A stretch of 64,000 nucleotides of DNA from Paenibacillus planticolens (GCF_013141725.1 NZ_WHNZ01000040.1:153774-217773), one strand, 5' to 3'; shown: positions 25,065 through 36,100, counted from the first letter of the stretch. Notes: generated from the letters alone by a model not told the origin. Program-made: numbers and translations.

Positions 25065-27989
25065 TTATCGCCGCCGCTTCTTACTACCATCGTCGTCACT
25101 CCGACGACGTCCCCCCTTGGCGAGCGCGTTCACGCCGCTCGCCCAATCACTAGCTGGGGCTTCGCCACCCAGCGATACCGCACCGCGGCCGCGCTTGCCC
25201 TCGCCGCGCCCTGCGCCGCTATCTGTCCGCCCTGCGCCGACAGATTCAAGCCTTGAGCTCAAGCTGCCGCCTTCGCTCAGCTTAGGACCGCGTGCCTTGC
25301 CGCCACGCCCTTTGCCGCGGCTGTCGCTCCACGGCGTACTGCCGGCCTTCCCGCGCCGCGGTTTGCCTTGCCCAGCTGCGCCTTCGACGCCAGCGCCCTT
25401 AGCTCCTGCTCCAGCTGCGCCTTCAACGCCAGCCTTAGCCGCCTCTTCAATCCTACGAGCAGCTCCACCTTTGCGACGCCCTTGTTCCTGACCTTCTGCT
25501 GCCGGCCCGGTATTCACCGCTAAGCCATCGACAGCGTCACCGCGTCTTCTTTTGCCTCGCCCTTGCCCAGCGTTTGCATCGACAGCTCCGTCAGCCGTAG
25601 CGCCATCACGCTTTTTCCCTTGAGCATTGGCATAGCCGCCCTTACCTTTAACGGCGAAGCCGCCTTTATCTTTACCTGTTTTGTCTTTACCTGTTTTATC
25701 TTTACCAGTTTTGTCTTTCCCTGATTTTCCTTTTCCCTGACCATTACCTGCGCCAGCACCCGGTTTACCACGGAAGCCTTTAAATCCAGCAGCCCCTTTA
25801 AACGGCTTGCCACTACCGCCGCCACCGCGTCTGAACCCGCCCTCTTTGCGAGGCTTCATATCCAGCAATTCAAAATCAATCGTATGCTCCTCCATATTCA
25901 CGCGAGCCACACGGACTTTAATTTCATCGCCGATCCGATAGATCTTGGACGTACGCTCCCCAACGAGAGCAAACTGCCGCTCATGGAAGTTATAGTAATC
26001 ATCTGTCAAATCGCTTAACCGAATCAAACCTTCAACGGTATTGTCTAGCTCTACGAACATCCCAAAACCTGTCACGCTGGAGATGATGCCTTCGAATTCC
26101 TCGCCGACTTTATCCAGCATATACTGAGCTTTCTTCAATGCTTCTGTTTCACGCTCTGCGTCTACAGCGACACGCTCGCGTTCCGAGGATTGCTGAGCAA
26201 TATCGCTCATACGGGAAGCAAGATATTCATGACGGGTATCCGATAAAGTTCCGCTTTCCAGAACCTCGCGAATAACCCTGTGAATAATGAGGTCGGGATA
26301 ACGGCGTATCGGAGAGGTAAAGTGCGAATAGAATTCCGCCGCCAAACCGAAATGCCCCAAGCTTTGCGCATCATAACGGGCCTGCTTCATCGAGCGGAGC
26401 ATTATTTTGCTAAGGACTGTCTCTTCTGGCGTCCCCTTAATGTCTTCCAATAACGTCTGCAGCGCGCGCGGATGCACTGAATTGCCTTTTCCCTTGACCG
26501 AGTATCCGAAGTTTGTTACGAATTCCATGAAATTCATCAGCTTCTCAGCATCCGGATCTTCATGGACACGGTATAAGAAAGGTACTTTCATCCACGAGAA
26601 ATGCTCAGCTACCGTTTCATTCGCAGCCAGCATGAATTCTTCGATCATCATTTCCGCGACCGAGCGTTCTCTCTTCACAATGTCGATCGGCTTGCCATCA
26701 GGATCCACGATAATTTTAGACTCCTCAAAGTCAAAATCAATCGCCCCGCGCTTCATCCGTCTGGAGCGCAATCTCGCTGCCAGCTCTTCCATCCGTTTAA
26801 AATCGTCCATCAAATACGCATAACGCTCCACAAGCTCCGGCTCTGCTTCGCCTGTAAGCAGTTTACGCACATTCGTATAGGTCATACGCTCGCTAGTCTT
26901 GATCACACTCGTGAAAACCTCATGATTCACGACTTTCAGGTTCTCGTCGAACTCCATTTCACAAGACATCGTTAAACGATCTACCTGCGGGTTAAGCGAA
27001 CAGATCCCATTGGACAACCGGTGCGGCAGCATCGGAATGACACGATCGGTCAGATACACGGAGCAGCCGCGGTTATAAGCCTCGATGTCCAAAGCAGTAC
27101 CTTCCCGCACATAATAACTCACATCAGCGATATGGACGCCTAAGCGGTAGTTTCCATTCTCCAAAAGCTCCACATTAACGGCATCGTCCAAATCTTTGGC
27201 GTCTTCACCGTCAATCGTGACAATCCGCTTCGAACGAAGATCGCGGCGGCCCTGGCTTACAATCTCATCCTCAGTAATCGCATCGGGTGCAGCTTCCGCT
27301 TCTTCCAGCACTTCCTCTTGGAAAGCCTCCGGCAGCTGGAATTTGCGTACAATCGCCAAAATATCAACGCCCGGATCGTCCTTATGACCAAGAATCTCAA
27401 TAACTTCCCCTTCAGCCGCAGAGCGTCCCTCCGGATAGTTAACAATCTTGACAACGACCTTCTGCCCTGTTACAGCGCCATTGAAAGCATGCTGAGGGAT
27501 GAAAATATCCCGTGTCACACGCTTATCATCAGCAATAACGAACCCGTACGTCTCCTGTCCTTGAAAAACACCTACGATCTGCGTATTAGCACGCGTAATT
27601 ACACGCACAACTTCGCCTTCCAAGCGGCCTCCGCCTTGGCTTCTGGACGTCACCTTCACGAATACAATGTCGCCGTTCATTGCGGTATTCAAATCATGCG
27701 CATTAATGTAGACATCGGGATGCTCCCGGTCTTCGGGAATTAAGAAAGCGAAGCCCTTCGCGTGCGCTTGCAGTCTTCCCCTCACCAAATTCATGCGTTC
27801 TGGCACGCCATAACGGTCATTCCCGCCACGGACAATGTGACCGCTTTCCTCTAATTGATTCAATAATTTAATAAAGTCCTTAAACTCATTCGCACCTTCA
27901 ATACGGAAATGCTTCTCAAGCTCTTTATAGGACATAGGCTTATAAGCCTCTTCTTGCAGCAAACTGATAATATCTTGTTCTTTAATCAT
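25065..27989 (-). CDS. rnr: ribonuclease R with an unusually long basic, repetitive C-terminal tail
   Basis: 974 aa from the ATG at 27989 (AGGTG eight bases before it); a GTG at 28034 that overlaps the esterase stop is also possible. Order: N-terminal winged helix, cold-shock OB domains (LVRGRLQAHAKGFAFLIPED), RNB nuclease domain with the metal-binding DGEDAKDLDDAV, S1 domain (GIISSVTGFGMFVELDNTVE). The last 240 or so residues are low-complexity, with four GKDKT-type repeats and many G, K, R and A. RNase R degrades structured RNA 3'-to-5' and acts with tmRNA-SmpB, its gene neighbours. Usual family length is about 750-820 aa, so the tail is the odd part. Confidence 0.92.
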   Translation of the reverse strand: MIKEQDIISLLQEEAYKPMSYKELEKHFRIEGANEFKDFIKLLNQLEESGHIVRGGNDRYGVPERMNLVRGRLQAHAKGFAFLIPEDREHPDVYINAHDLNTAMNGDIVFVKVTSRSQGGGRLEGEVVRVITRANTQIVGVFQGQETYGFVIADDKRVTRDIFIPQHAFNGAVTGQKVVVKIVNYPEGRSAAEGEVIEILGHKDDPGVDILAIVRKFQLPEAFQEEVLEEAEAAPDAITEDEIVSQGRRDLRSKRIVTIDGEDAKDLDDAVNVELLENGNYRLGVHIADVSYYVREGTALDIEAYNRGCSVYLTDRVIPMLPHRLSNGICSLNPQVDRLTMSCEMEFDENLKVVNHEVFTSVIKTSERMTYTNVRKLLTGEAEPELVERYAYLMDDFKRMEELAARLRSRRMKRGAIDFDFEESKIIVDPDGKPIDIVKRERSVAEMMIEEFMLAANETVAEHFSWMKVPFLYRVHEDPDAEKLMNFMEFVTNFGYSVKGKGNSVHPRALQTLLEDIKGTPEETVLSKIMLRSMKQARYDAQSLGHFGLAAEFYSHFTSPIRRYPDLIIHRVIREVLESGTLSDTRHEYLASRMSDIAQQSSERERVAVDAERETEALKKAQYMLDKVGEEFEGIISSVTGFGMFVELDNTVEGLIRLSDLTDDYYNFHERQFALVGERTSKIYRIGDEIKVRVARVNMEEHTIDFELLDMKPRKEGGFRRGGGGSGKPFKGAAGFKGFRGKPGAGAGNGQGKGKSGKDKTGKDKTGKDKTGKDKGGFAVKGKGGYANAQGKKRDGATADGAVDANAGQGRGKRRRGDAVDGLAVNTGPAAEGQEQGRRKGGAARRIEEAAKAGVEGAAGAGAKGAGVEGAAGQGKPRRGKAGSTPWSDSRGKGRGGKARGPKLSEGGSLSSRLESVGAGRTDSGAGRGEGKRGRGAVSLGGEAPASDWASGVNALAKGGRRRSDDDGSKKRRR

Positions 27990-28030
27990 CTTCTCTTCAC
28001 CTTCTTGTTGTTGTTGAGCCTCGCTCAAAT

Positions 28031-28828
28031 TCACCGTGCCTGTTCCTTTACTCCATAGTATGCCACTTGAAGCGAAAGGATAAACGCGGCAATATCGGCA
28101 TACACAAGCTCTCTCTCTTGATCCAGAAGCAAACCGTGCGAGGATTTCGCATAATAGCGAAGCTCTTTGACTTTGGAGCGAATGCGTTCATGCAGAAACG
28201 CTGCGCTTCCCTGATGGACGACGCCATCCCTGCTCCCTTGCCCGATCCATACCGGCGCCTCTACTTGAGGCAGCAAGCTTTTCACATGTTTTAACAGCTT
28301 TCGCAAACTAACGACGCAGCGAATCGGCGTTTTGGTATATGCACATGACTCATCTAATAGCGTGGAGAATGTTTTGGGCTTCTTGTCTATGTATTTCTTA
28401 AAATACTGCATAATGACCGCCAGAGCTGACTTTCTTGACGTCAAAAAAATCGGCGTAGCCAACGATATGACACCGGCTACTTGACGTTCCACTGCCAGCT
28501 TCAGCGCTAATAACCCGCCCATCGAATGCCCCATGACCACTACGCTTTTGCATGCTGCAGCAAGCTCATCGTAACTCTCCAGCACATGCCCATACCAATC
28601 CGTCCATCCGGTTCGTATCATGTCTTCGGGTGTGGTTCCATGTCCGGGAAGTCTCACCGCTTGAATGGTGTAGCCTTCCTCCCGCAGTTCATACCCAATG
28701 CGTCTAAACTCAGAGGGTGATCCCGTGAACCCATGAATCATTAATATGCCAATCTCCTGCTTCTTACCTCTGCCTGTCCAGAAAAAAGGCTCAGTCGACT
28801 TGTAAATTCTGCTCTCGATGGGAAACAT
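28031..28828 (-). CDS. alpha/beta-fold carboxylesterase
   Basis: 265 aa, similar in length and motifs to Est30-type carboxylesterases: oxyanion part MIHGFTGSPSEFR, nucleophile elbow VVMGHSMGGLL, Asp in GSRDGVV and His near SSHGLLLD. It is the usual gene between secG and rnr in Bacillales (yvaK position in Bacillus). Its stop overlaps the possible GTG start of rnr. Substrates are short acyl esters in characterised members; the cell role is unknown. Confidence 0.85.
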   Translation of the reverse strand: MFPIESRIYKSTEPFFWTGRGKKQEIGILMIHGFTGSPSEFRRIGYELREEGYTIQAVRLPGHGTTPEDMIRTGWTDWYGHVLESYDELAAACKSVVVMGHSMGGLLALKLAVERQVAGVISLATPIFLTSRKSALAVIMQYFKKYIDKKPKTFSTLLDESCAYTKTPIRCVVSLRKLLKHVKSLLPQVEAPVWIGQGSRDGVVHQGSAAFLHERIRSKVKELRYYAKSSHGLLLDQERELVYADIAAFILSLQVAYYGVKEQAR

Positions 28829-28857
28829 CTCCTACCTGTAGGCACGCTTAAAATGAA

Positions 28858-28892
28858 AAAACAGCAGGAGTAGATTTCCCCTGCTGTTATCG
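28858..28892 (-). terminator. terminator-like hairpin between secG and the esterase gene
   Basis: AACAGCAGGGG...CCTGCTGTT with A/T runs at both sides. It lies just after secG on the minus strand; read-through to the esterase gene may remain. Confidence 0.7.
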
Positions 28893-28903
28893 TTTTATGT
28901 GTG

Positions 28904-29140
28904 TTAGGCCTTCACTACGTATGCTACGACAATGGAAAGAATGAAAAATGCAGCAGCAAGCCCCATTGTGAAACGGGACAAGAAAAGCTCCAAACCGCGT
29001 GCTTTTTGTTTACCAAATAAATGCTCCGCACCACCGGAGATGGCACCGGACAAACCTGCGCTCTTACCTTTTTGTAAAAGAACAATCGCAATTAATCCGA
29101 CTGAAGCTATGATTAACAAAATTTTCATAAAAATTAACAT
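28904..29140 (-). CDS. secG: preprotein translocase subunit SecG
   Basis: 78 aa from the ATG at 29140 (GGGGTG eight bases before it). Two membrane helices flank the loop with LQKGKSAGLSGAISGG, the SecG signature. It is the small accessory subunit of the SecYEG channel. It heads the secG-esterase-rnr-smpB-ssrA group. Confidence 0.9.
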   Translation of the reverse strand: MLIFMKILLIIASVGLIAIVLLQKGKSAGLSGAISGGAEHLFGKQKARGLELFLSRFTMGLAAAFFILSIVVAYVVKA

Positions 29141-29248
29141 GTGATTAGCACCCCAATTGCCTGTACTTTGCTTATACAACTAGCATGAGTAGTTTAACAC
29201 AGTTCGTCCTAGATTACAACAAAATAGCTAATCCGACGTGAAAACCCT

Positions 29249-29965
29249 TTAATCGCGATAGGATGGTGCCGGTGATTGGCGGCTCGAGCTTCTTGCCCGC
29301 TTGCTTCGCCCCAGGAAAGCCTGCACCGCTTGCTTTGCGCACCACAGCGCAAAAAGGGTAAACAGAATCGCCCACACCATAGCCGGAACCCCCGTATGAA
29401 GCGCCAAATTCGTAGCATCTCCCGCTTGGCGGGTATTCCTCGCTGCAGCCTGAATTAAATAGATCGGACCGAATACAGACTCTTCCAAGCATAAAAAAGC
29501 GAGTAGCAAATAATAGAAGTTGCGCAGCCAATTTAGTGGAATAGCCATCATGATCACCGTCAATGCAATAAAGCCGATTAAAAACATAATGCCGAATCCA
29601 TTGCGAACGAACAAGAGCAGTGAAATGGCGGATATCACGATCATAACCAGAAAGCCGATATGCTGCCTCCCTTTTGCAAAGGCTGAGAACAGAAACCACG
29701 CGAACAGGGAAGCTGTCATGTACCCCGCCAAAGCGACCGGAATGATCGACCACGATCTGGCCCCGGAAATTGCAGACAGCGTAACCCCGCTATGATTGGC
29801 ATACAACTCGATCCGCTGCACTTGACCGGACAGTGCCAGCGTCACCACCGCATGCCCAAACTCATGAACCATCGTGTCCAGGTTGCGAAAAAAAGAAGAG
29901 GGGATCCAGTGCGTAAGCAATGCGGAACCTATTAGAAATAAAATAGTCTTCACCCAATTACTCAT
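29249..29965 (-). CDS. M50-family membrane metalloprotease-like protein
   Basis: 238 aa from the ATG at 29965, with GAGGGGG nine bases before it. The first third carries HEFGH (MVHEFGHAVVTLALSG), the zinc motif of site-2-type peptidases, inside a membrane helix. About six hydrophobic helices follow and a basic tail (GRSKRARSSSRQ). It matches the peptidase_M50B-like class, possibly without the usual LDG/NPDG partner motif, so activity is unproven. It lies between secG and eno. Confidence 0.65.
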   Translation of the reverse strand: MSNWVKTILFLIGSALLTHWIPSSFFRNLDTMVHEFGHAVVTLALSGQVQRIELYANHSGVTLSAISGARSWSIIPVALAGYMTASLFAWFLFSAFAKGRQHIGFLVMIVISAISLLLFVRNGFGIMFLIGFIALTVIMMAIPLNWLRNFYYLLLAFLCLEESVFGPIYLIQAAARNTRQAGDATNLALHTGVPAMVWAILFTLFALWCAKQAVQAFLGRSKRARSSSRQSPAPSYRD

Positions 29966-30051
29966 AGCACGCGACCCCCTCGGTTGCATAGGCGAGCAGG
30001 TGACAGAGTCACCGACCAGCCTTGGTTATTTAATTATTGCCACTATACAAC

Positions 30052-31344
30052 TTATTTAAAGTTTCTCAAGTTGTAGAACGCTTTTTTGCCAGCATATTGA
30101 GCTACGCTGAACAATTCGTCTTCGATACGAAGAAGTTGGTTGTATTTCGCAACGCGGTCTGTACGGGAAGGAGCACCTGTTTTGATTTGACCAGCGTTTG
30201 TAGCAACCGCGATGTCAGCGATTGTGCTGTCTTCGCTCTCACCGGAACGGTGGGAGATAACCGCTGTGTAACCAGCGCGTTTTGCCATTTCGATCGCATC
30301 AAAAGTCTCAGTCAGCGTACCGATTTGGTTTACTTTTACCAAGATGGAGTTACCGATGTTTTGCTCGATACCTGTGGAAAGACGCTCTGTGTTCGTAACG
30401 AACAAGTCATCACCAACGAGTTGAACTTTGCTGCCCAATTTCTCAGTAAGCAATTTCCAACCTTCCCAATCGTCTTCGGAGCAGCCGTCTTCAACTGTGA
30501 TGATCGGGTATTTATCAACCCATGCAGCAAGGAAGTCAACCCACTCAGCAGATGTGAACGTTTTGCCTTCGCCTTCAAGCACGTATTTACCGTCTTTGAA
30601 GAATTCTGTGGAAGCAACGTCCATACCCAAGAATACGTCAACGCCTGGTGTGTAACCGGCTTTTTCGATCGCTGTAAGGATGGTTGTGATTGCTTCTTCG
30701 TTGGATGTGAAGTTAGGAGCGAATCCACCTTCGTCGCCAACAGCTGTGTTAAGACCTTTGTCTTTCAATACGGATTTCAAGCTATGGAAAATCTCTGCGC
30801 CGATGCGAAGAGCTTCTTTGAACGTAGGAGCGCCAACTGGCAGAACCATGAACTCTTGAACGTCAACGTTGTTGTCGGCATGCGCCCCACCGTTGATGAT
30901 GTTCATCATTGGAACTGGAAGTGTTTTAGCGTTGAATCCGCCAAGGTATGTGTACAAAGGAACATCCAAAGCGTCAGCAGCTGCGCGAGCAACAGCCATG
31001 GAAACAGCTAGGATCGCGTTAGCGCCTAATTTCGCTTTGTTCGGAGTACCGTCAAGCTCGATCATTTTGGTGTCGATGCCAACTTGGTCAAGAGCATCCA
31101 AACCAATGATTTCAGGAGCGATGATTTCGTTCACGTTGTCAACGGCTTTCAGAACGCCTTTACCCAGGTAACGGCCTTTGTCACCGTCACGAAGCTCAAC
31201 AGCCTCGTATGCGCCTGTGGATGCGCCTGAAGGAACGATCGCGCGGCCGAAAGCGCCGGACTCTAGATAAACTTCAACTTCAACCGTTGGGTTACCGCGG
31301 GAATCCAGTACTTCGCGTGCATAAACATCAGAAATAATAGTCAT
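30052..31344 (-). CDS. eno: enolase
   Basis: 430 aa from the ATG at 31344 (AAAGGAGTG in front; the frame opens four codons earlier). It has the N-terminal REVLDSRGNPTVE, the catalytic GGAHADNNVDVQEFMV and VGDEGGFAP, the metal ligands in VGDDLFVTN, and the C-terminal SHRSGESED with the GAPSRTDRVAKYNQ tail. It converts 2-phosphoglycerate to phosphoenolpyruvate. It ends the cggR-gap-pgk-tpiA-gpmI-eno operon. Confidence 0.97.
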   Translation of the reverse strand: MTIISDVYAREVLDSRGNPTVEVEVYLESGAFGRAIVPSGASTGAYEAVELRDGDKGRYLGKGVLKAVDNVNEIIAPEIIGLDALDQVGIDTKMIELDGTPNKAKLGANAILAVSMAVARAAADALDVPLYTYLGGFNAKTLPVPMMNIINGGAHADNNVDVQEFMVLPVGAPTFKEALRIGAEIFHSLKSVLKDKGLNTAVGDEGGFAPNFTSNEEAITTILTAIEKAGYTPGVDVFLGMDVASTEFFKDGKYVLEGEGKTFTSAEWVDFLAAWVDKYPIITVEDGCSEDDWEGWKLLTEKLGSKVQLVGDDLFVTNTERLSTGIEQNIGNSILVKVNQIGTLTETFDAIEMAKRAGYTAVISHRSGESEDSTIADIAVATNAGQIKTGAPSRTDRVAKYNQLLRIEDELFSVAQYAGKKAFYNLRNFK

Positions 31345-31380
31345 TGTAGAAAACACTCCTTTTATAAAATAAGTTGTTTG

Positions 31381-32919
31381 CTATCTCTTAAGGATGGTTG
31401 TCCCGGTCATTTGCTCCGGTTGTTTAACCTCTAAGAAGTCAAGCAATGTCGGGGCAATATCTGCCAAAATTCCGCCATCTCTTAGTGTAACAGATTTGTC
31501 CGTAACAATAAAAGGGACCGGATTCGTCGTATGCGCCGTATTGCGTGAACCGTCCGCATTCGTGACCACATCGGCATTCCCGTGATCGGCTGTGATGCAC
31601 ACAACGCCGCCTTTGGCCAGAACCGCTTCGACCACTTTGCCTAAGCACTCGTCTGTCGCTTCGATCGCCTTCACTGTTGGCTCCAGCAAGCCAGAGTGAC
31701 CAACCATATCAGGGTTTGCAAAGTTAAGGATGATCGCGTCATGACGCTCCGCTTCGATCTCTTTAACGACAGCATCCGCCAGCTCATAGGCGCTCATTTC
31801 CGGCTGCAGGTCGTAGGTAGCAACTTTCGGCGAAGGAATAAGCAAGCGCGTTTCACCAGGCAATTCCGCGTCGCGTCCGCCGCTGAAGAAGAACGTTACG
31901 TGCGGATATTTCTCGGTTTCCGCTGCGCGAAGCTGCTTCAAACCGTTCTGAGCCAGTACTTCACCGAGCGTGTTGTCAAGATCCTTCGGTTTGTAAGCTA
32001 CGAAACCGTCTACGGACTCACTGAACAGCGTCAGACATACGTAGTACAAGTTCTTAGCGGCTTTAGGACCGCGGTCAAATCCCCGGAAGTCTTCATTGGT
32101 GAAGACTTGGGACAGCTGAATCGCACGGTCAGGACGGAAGTTGAAGAAGATCACGGCGTCGCCTGATTCAACAAGACCTACAGGCTTGCCGTCCTCGCCA
32201 ACGATAACGGTAGGCATGACGAACTCATCGAAAATGGATTTCTCATAGGATTCGACAATAGCTTTCATCGGATCGGTGTACGCAGGGCCTTCGCCATAAA
32301 CCATGGCGCGGTAGGATTTCTCCGTACGCTCCCAACGTTTATCGCGATCCATGGCATAATAGCGTCCTTGAACGGTCGCAATTTTGCCTACGCCGACTTC
32401 CGCGATTTTGTTCAGAAGGCTTTCCATGTAGCTCTTCGCAGAATCCGGAGCTACGTCGCGGCCGTCGAGGAAGGCATGGATATACACTTCATGGAAATCT
32501 TCTTTCTTAGCAAGATCCAGCAAAGCAAATAAATGCTGAATGTGGCTGTGTACGCCACCATCGGAAAGCAGCCCGTAAAGGTGCAGTTTCTTTCCGTTTT
32601 CTTTGGCATGGCGGACAGCGCCCAAGATCGTCTCGTTGTCGTAGAATTCACCGTCACGAATCGATTTGGAAATCCGCGTCAGATCCTGATACACGATACG
32701 GCCTGCGCCGATATTCAGGTGTCCTACTTCAGAATTCCCCATCTGGCCTTCAGGCAAACCTACAGCTTCGCCGCATGCAGTTAAGGTTGTATGTGGATAA
32801 CTTGACCAGTAACGGTCATAGTTTGGCTTTTTGGCATGAGCAACGGCATTGCCCTGCTCTTCCGAACGAAGTCCGAAGCCATCGAGAATGATGAGTGCTA
32901 CCGGTTTCGGTCTGGACAT
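31381..32919 (-). CDS. gpmI: 2,3-bisphosphoglycerate-independent phosphoglycerate mutase
   Basis: 512 aa, normal for the Mn-dependent enzyme. DGFGLR holds the first metal Asp, GQMGNSEVGHLNIGAG holds the catalytic Ser, and TADHGNAD holds further metal ligands. It interconverts 3- and 2-phosphoglycerate. The ATG lies one base beyond the tpiA stop, so the two are translated together. Confidence 0.96.
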   Translation of the reverse strand: MSRPKPVALIILDGFGLRSEEQGNAVAHAKKPNYDRYWSSYPHTTLTACGEAVGLPEGQMGNSEVGHLNIGAGRIVYQDLTRISKSIRDGEFYDNETILGAVRHAKENGKKLHLYGLLSDGGVHSHIQHLFALLDLAKKEDFHEVYIHAFLDGRDVAPDSAKSYMESLLNKIAEVGVGKIATVQGRYYAMDRDKRWERTEKSYRAMVYGEGPAYTDPMKAIVESYEKSIFDEFVMPTVIVGEDGKPVGLVESGDAVIFFNFRPDRAIQLSQVFTNEDFRGFDRGPKAAKNLYYVCLTLFSESVDGFVAYKPKDLDNTLGEVLAQNGLKQLRAAETEKYPHVTFFFSGGRDAELPGETRLLIPSPKVATYDLQPEMSAYELADAVVKEIEAERHDAIILNFANPDMVGHSGLLEPTVKAIEATDECLGKVVEAVLAKGGVVCITADHGNADVVTNADGSRNTAHTTNPVPFIVTDKSVTLRDGGILADIAPTLLDFLEVKQPEQMTGTTILKR

Positions 32920-32920
32920 G

Positions 32921-33673
32921 TTACTTCGCCCCCTGGACGAGTTGGATGTAGGAAGCAGACTCTAAGCTTGCTCCACCGACAAGAGCGCCATCAATATCAG
33001 GTTGCGCCATGTATTCAGCAATGTTGTTAGGCTTCACGCTGCCGCCGTATTGGATGCGAACCGCATCTGCCACGGAAGCGCCGTATAGGCCGCTCACAAG
33101 CTCACGGATGTAGCCGATAACGTCTTGTGCATCAGCAGCTGTAGATGACTTGCCAGTACCGATAGCCCAGATCGGCTCATAAGCGATAACCACTTGCGCC
33201 GCTTGCTCTGCGCTAAGGCCGGCAAAAGCCGCTTCCGTTTGCACTTTGCATACGTCTTTCGTTTGACCCGCTTCGCGCTCTTCCAGCTTCTCGCCTACGC
33301 AAAGGATCGGTTTCAAGCCGTGTTTGAAAGCCGCAACGACTTTCTTATTCACGATTTCGTCCGTCTCAGCGAAGTAAGCTCTGCGCTCGGAGTGTCCGAT
33401 AATGACATACTCCACGCCAAGATCTTTCAGCATTACGCCGGAGATTTCGCCTGTGAACGCGCCATTGTCTTCGAAATGCAGGTTTTGTGCGCCTACATGC
33501 ACGTCTGTGCCTTTTACAGCTTCAACTAGTGCCGGCAGGTTCGTGAAAGGAGAACAAATTACGCTTTCTACGCTTTCGATCGTGCTGCCTTTTACTTCGT
33601 TCACGAAGCTGACTGCTTCGGAAACCGTTTTGAACATTTTCCAGTTACCCGCGATAATCGGTTTTCTGCTCAT
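32921..33673 (-). CDS. tpiA: triosephosphate isomerase
   Basis: 250 aa. GNWKMFKT carries the active-site Asn and Lys, IIGHSERR the His and AYEPIWAIGTGK the catalytic Glu, with the phosphate loop GGSVKPNN. It interconverts DHAP and glyceraldehyde-3-phosphate. It lies between pgk and gpmI. Confidence 0.97.
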   Translation of the reverse strand: MSRKPIIAGNWKMFKTVSEAVSFVNEVKGSTIESVESVICSPFTNLPALVEAVKGTDVHVGAQNLHFEDNGAFTGEISGVMLKDLGVEYVIIGHSERRAYFAETDEIVNKKVVAAFKHGLKPILCVGEKLEEREAGQTKDVCKVQTEAAFAGLSAEQAAQVVIAYEPIWAIGTGKSSTAADAQDVIGYIRELVSGLYGASVADAVRIQYGGSVKPNNIAEYMAQPDIDGALVGGASLESASYIQLVQGAK

Positions 33674-33698
33674 TGGAATGCTCTCCTTTGAAAATAAA

Positions 33699-34880
33699 TT
33701 ATTTATCGTTCAAGGCTACGACGCCTGGCAATGCTTTACCTTCCATGAACTCCAAGGAAGCTCCGCCGCCTGTGGACATGTGGTTCATTTGTTCAGCAAG
33801 ATGGAATTTCTCTGTAGCTGCAGCAGAATCGCCGCCGCCGATTACCGTGTAACCCTCTGTTGTTGCACAAGCTTGCGCTACAGCACGTGTACCGTGGGAG
33901 AACGGCTCGATTTCAAATACGCCCATCGGCCCGTTCCAAACAACCAACTTGGATTTTGCAATCACGTCTGCGTAAAGTTCACGCGTTTTTGGTCCGATGT
34001 CAATGCCTTCCCAATCTGCCGGGATGCTATCAATATCAACGATTTGTGTGTTCGCATCTGCGCTGAATTTATCCGTAACCACGATATCTACAGGAAGCAG
34101 GAAGTTAACGCCTTTTTCTTTGGCTTTCTCAATAAAGCTAAGCGCCAAATCAAGCTTCGAATTGTCTAGAAGTGATTTACCGATTTCATAGCCTTGTGCT
34201 TTCAAGAATGTATAGGACAGACCGCCGCCGATTAAGACGTTGTCTGCAATGTTCAGGAGGTTTTCAATGACAGCGATTTTGTCTTTCACTTTGGATCCGC
34301 CGACGATCGCTGTGAAAGGACGCTCAGGGTTGTTCAGCGCTTTGCCTAGAACATCAAGCTCTTTCTCCATCAAAAGACCGGAAACAGCCGGGATGTAAGC
34401 CGCGATGCCTGAAGTCGAAGCATGTGCACGGTGAGCAGCACCGAATGCATCGTTCACGAACAGATCAGCCAGATCAGCGAAAGCTTTGGCCAATTCAGGA
34501 TCGTTCTTCTCTTCGCCTTCGTTGAAACGAACGTTTTCAAGCAAGAGAACGTCGCCATTTTCAAGCGCATCCACTTGCGCTTTCACGATTTCACCAACGG
34601 ATTGATCCGCTTTGATCACGTTTTGGCCAAGAAGCTCAGCCAATTTTGCAGCAACTGGCGTTAAACGGAGCTCTTCAACCACTTGTCCGTTTGGACGACC
34701 AAAGTGAGCAGCAAGAATGACTTTAGCGCCTTGCTCAACCAAAAATTTAATCGTAGGGAGCGTTTCTCTGATCCGTGTATCGTCCGTAATTTGACCATTT
34801 TCTACAGGTACGTTGAAATCAACGCGGACGAATACTCTTTTACCAGCTACTTCAACATCGCGAACACTTTTCTTACTCAT
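33699..34880 (-). CDS. pgk: phosphoglycerate kinase
   Basis: 393 aa, full length. RVDFNVPVENG, AHFGRPNG, NDAFGAAHRAHAS, GGSKVKDKI and IGGGDSAAA are the substrate, hinge and nucleotide motifs. It makes ATP from 1,3-bisphosphoglycerate. A hairpin in the gap-pgk spacer may lower its expression relative to gap. Confidence 0.97.
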   Translation of the reverse strand: MSKKSVRDVEVAGKRVFVRVDFNVPVENGQITDDTRIRETLPTIKFLVEQGAKVILAAHFGRPNGQVVEELRLTPVAAKLAELLGQNVIKADQSVGEIVKAQVDALENGDVLLLENVRFNEGEEKNDPELAKAFADLADLFVNDAFGAAHRAHASTSGIAAYIPAVSGLLMEKELDVLGKALNNPERPFTAIVGGSKVKDKIAVIENLLNIADNVLIGGGLSYTFLKAQGYEIGKSLLDNSKLDLALSFIEKAKEKGVNFLLPVDIVVTDKFSADANTQIVDIDSIPADWEGIDIGPKTRELYADVIAKSKLVVWNGPMGVFEIEPFSHGTRAVAQACATTEGYTVIGGGDSAAATEKFHLAEQMNHMSTGGGASLEFMEGKALPGVVALNDK

Positions 34881-34961
34881 AAGTCAAAGCCTCCTGAACG
34901 TGTATGGTTTACTTCCGTACTTTCTGCTTCTTATTAACCTTATATGGGGATAAATCGCACA

Positions 34962-34988
34962 TAAAGAGGAGAATCGCTTCTCCTCTTC
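34962..34988 (-). terminator. hairpin in the gap-pgk spacer
   Basis: AAGAGGAGAA-gcga-TTCTCCTCTT in the 137-base spacer between gap and pgk. Such a hairpin can partly stop transcription or protect the 3' end of the separate cggR-gap mRNA piece. Its use here is inferred. Confidence 0.6.
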
Positions 34989-35017
34989 ATGTGGTTGTTA
35001 GTGTGTGATTTATGAAA

Positions 35018-36022
<1,005 letters not shown>

Positions 36023-36100
36023 AGCGAATTCCTCCTAAGATTAACAAAGATTTATATATTTCAAAACGCAGCCGATAAAAGCATACGTTATGATGTCTCA

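Noticed and set aside
25670..25735. Tandem repeats that could suggest a CRISPR array
   Set aside because: Units of 15 bp with no spacers, in frame within rnr, encoding GKDKT-type repeats. No CRISPR array is present in the window.
30037..31011. Long open frame antisense to eno (and similarly 35012-35866 antisense to gap)
   Set aside because: Cys- and Phe-rich products typical of the complement of highly biased genes; no ribosome binding site; the enolase and GAPDH genes on the other strand are certain.
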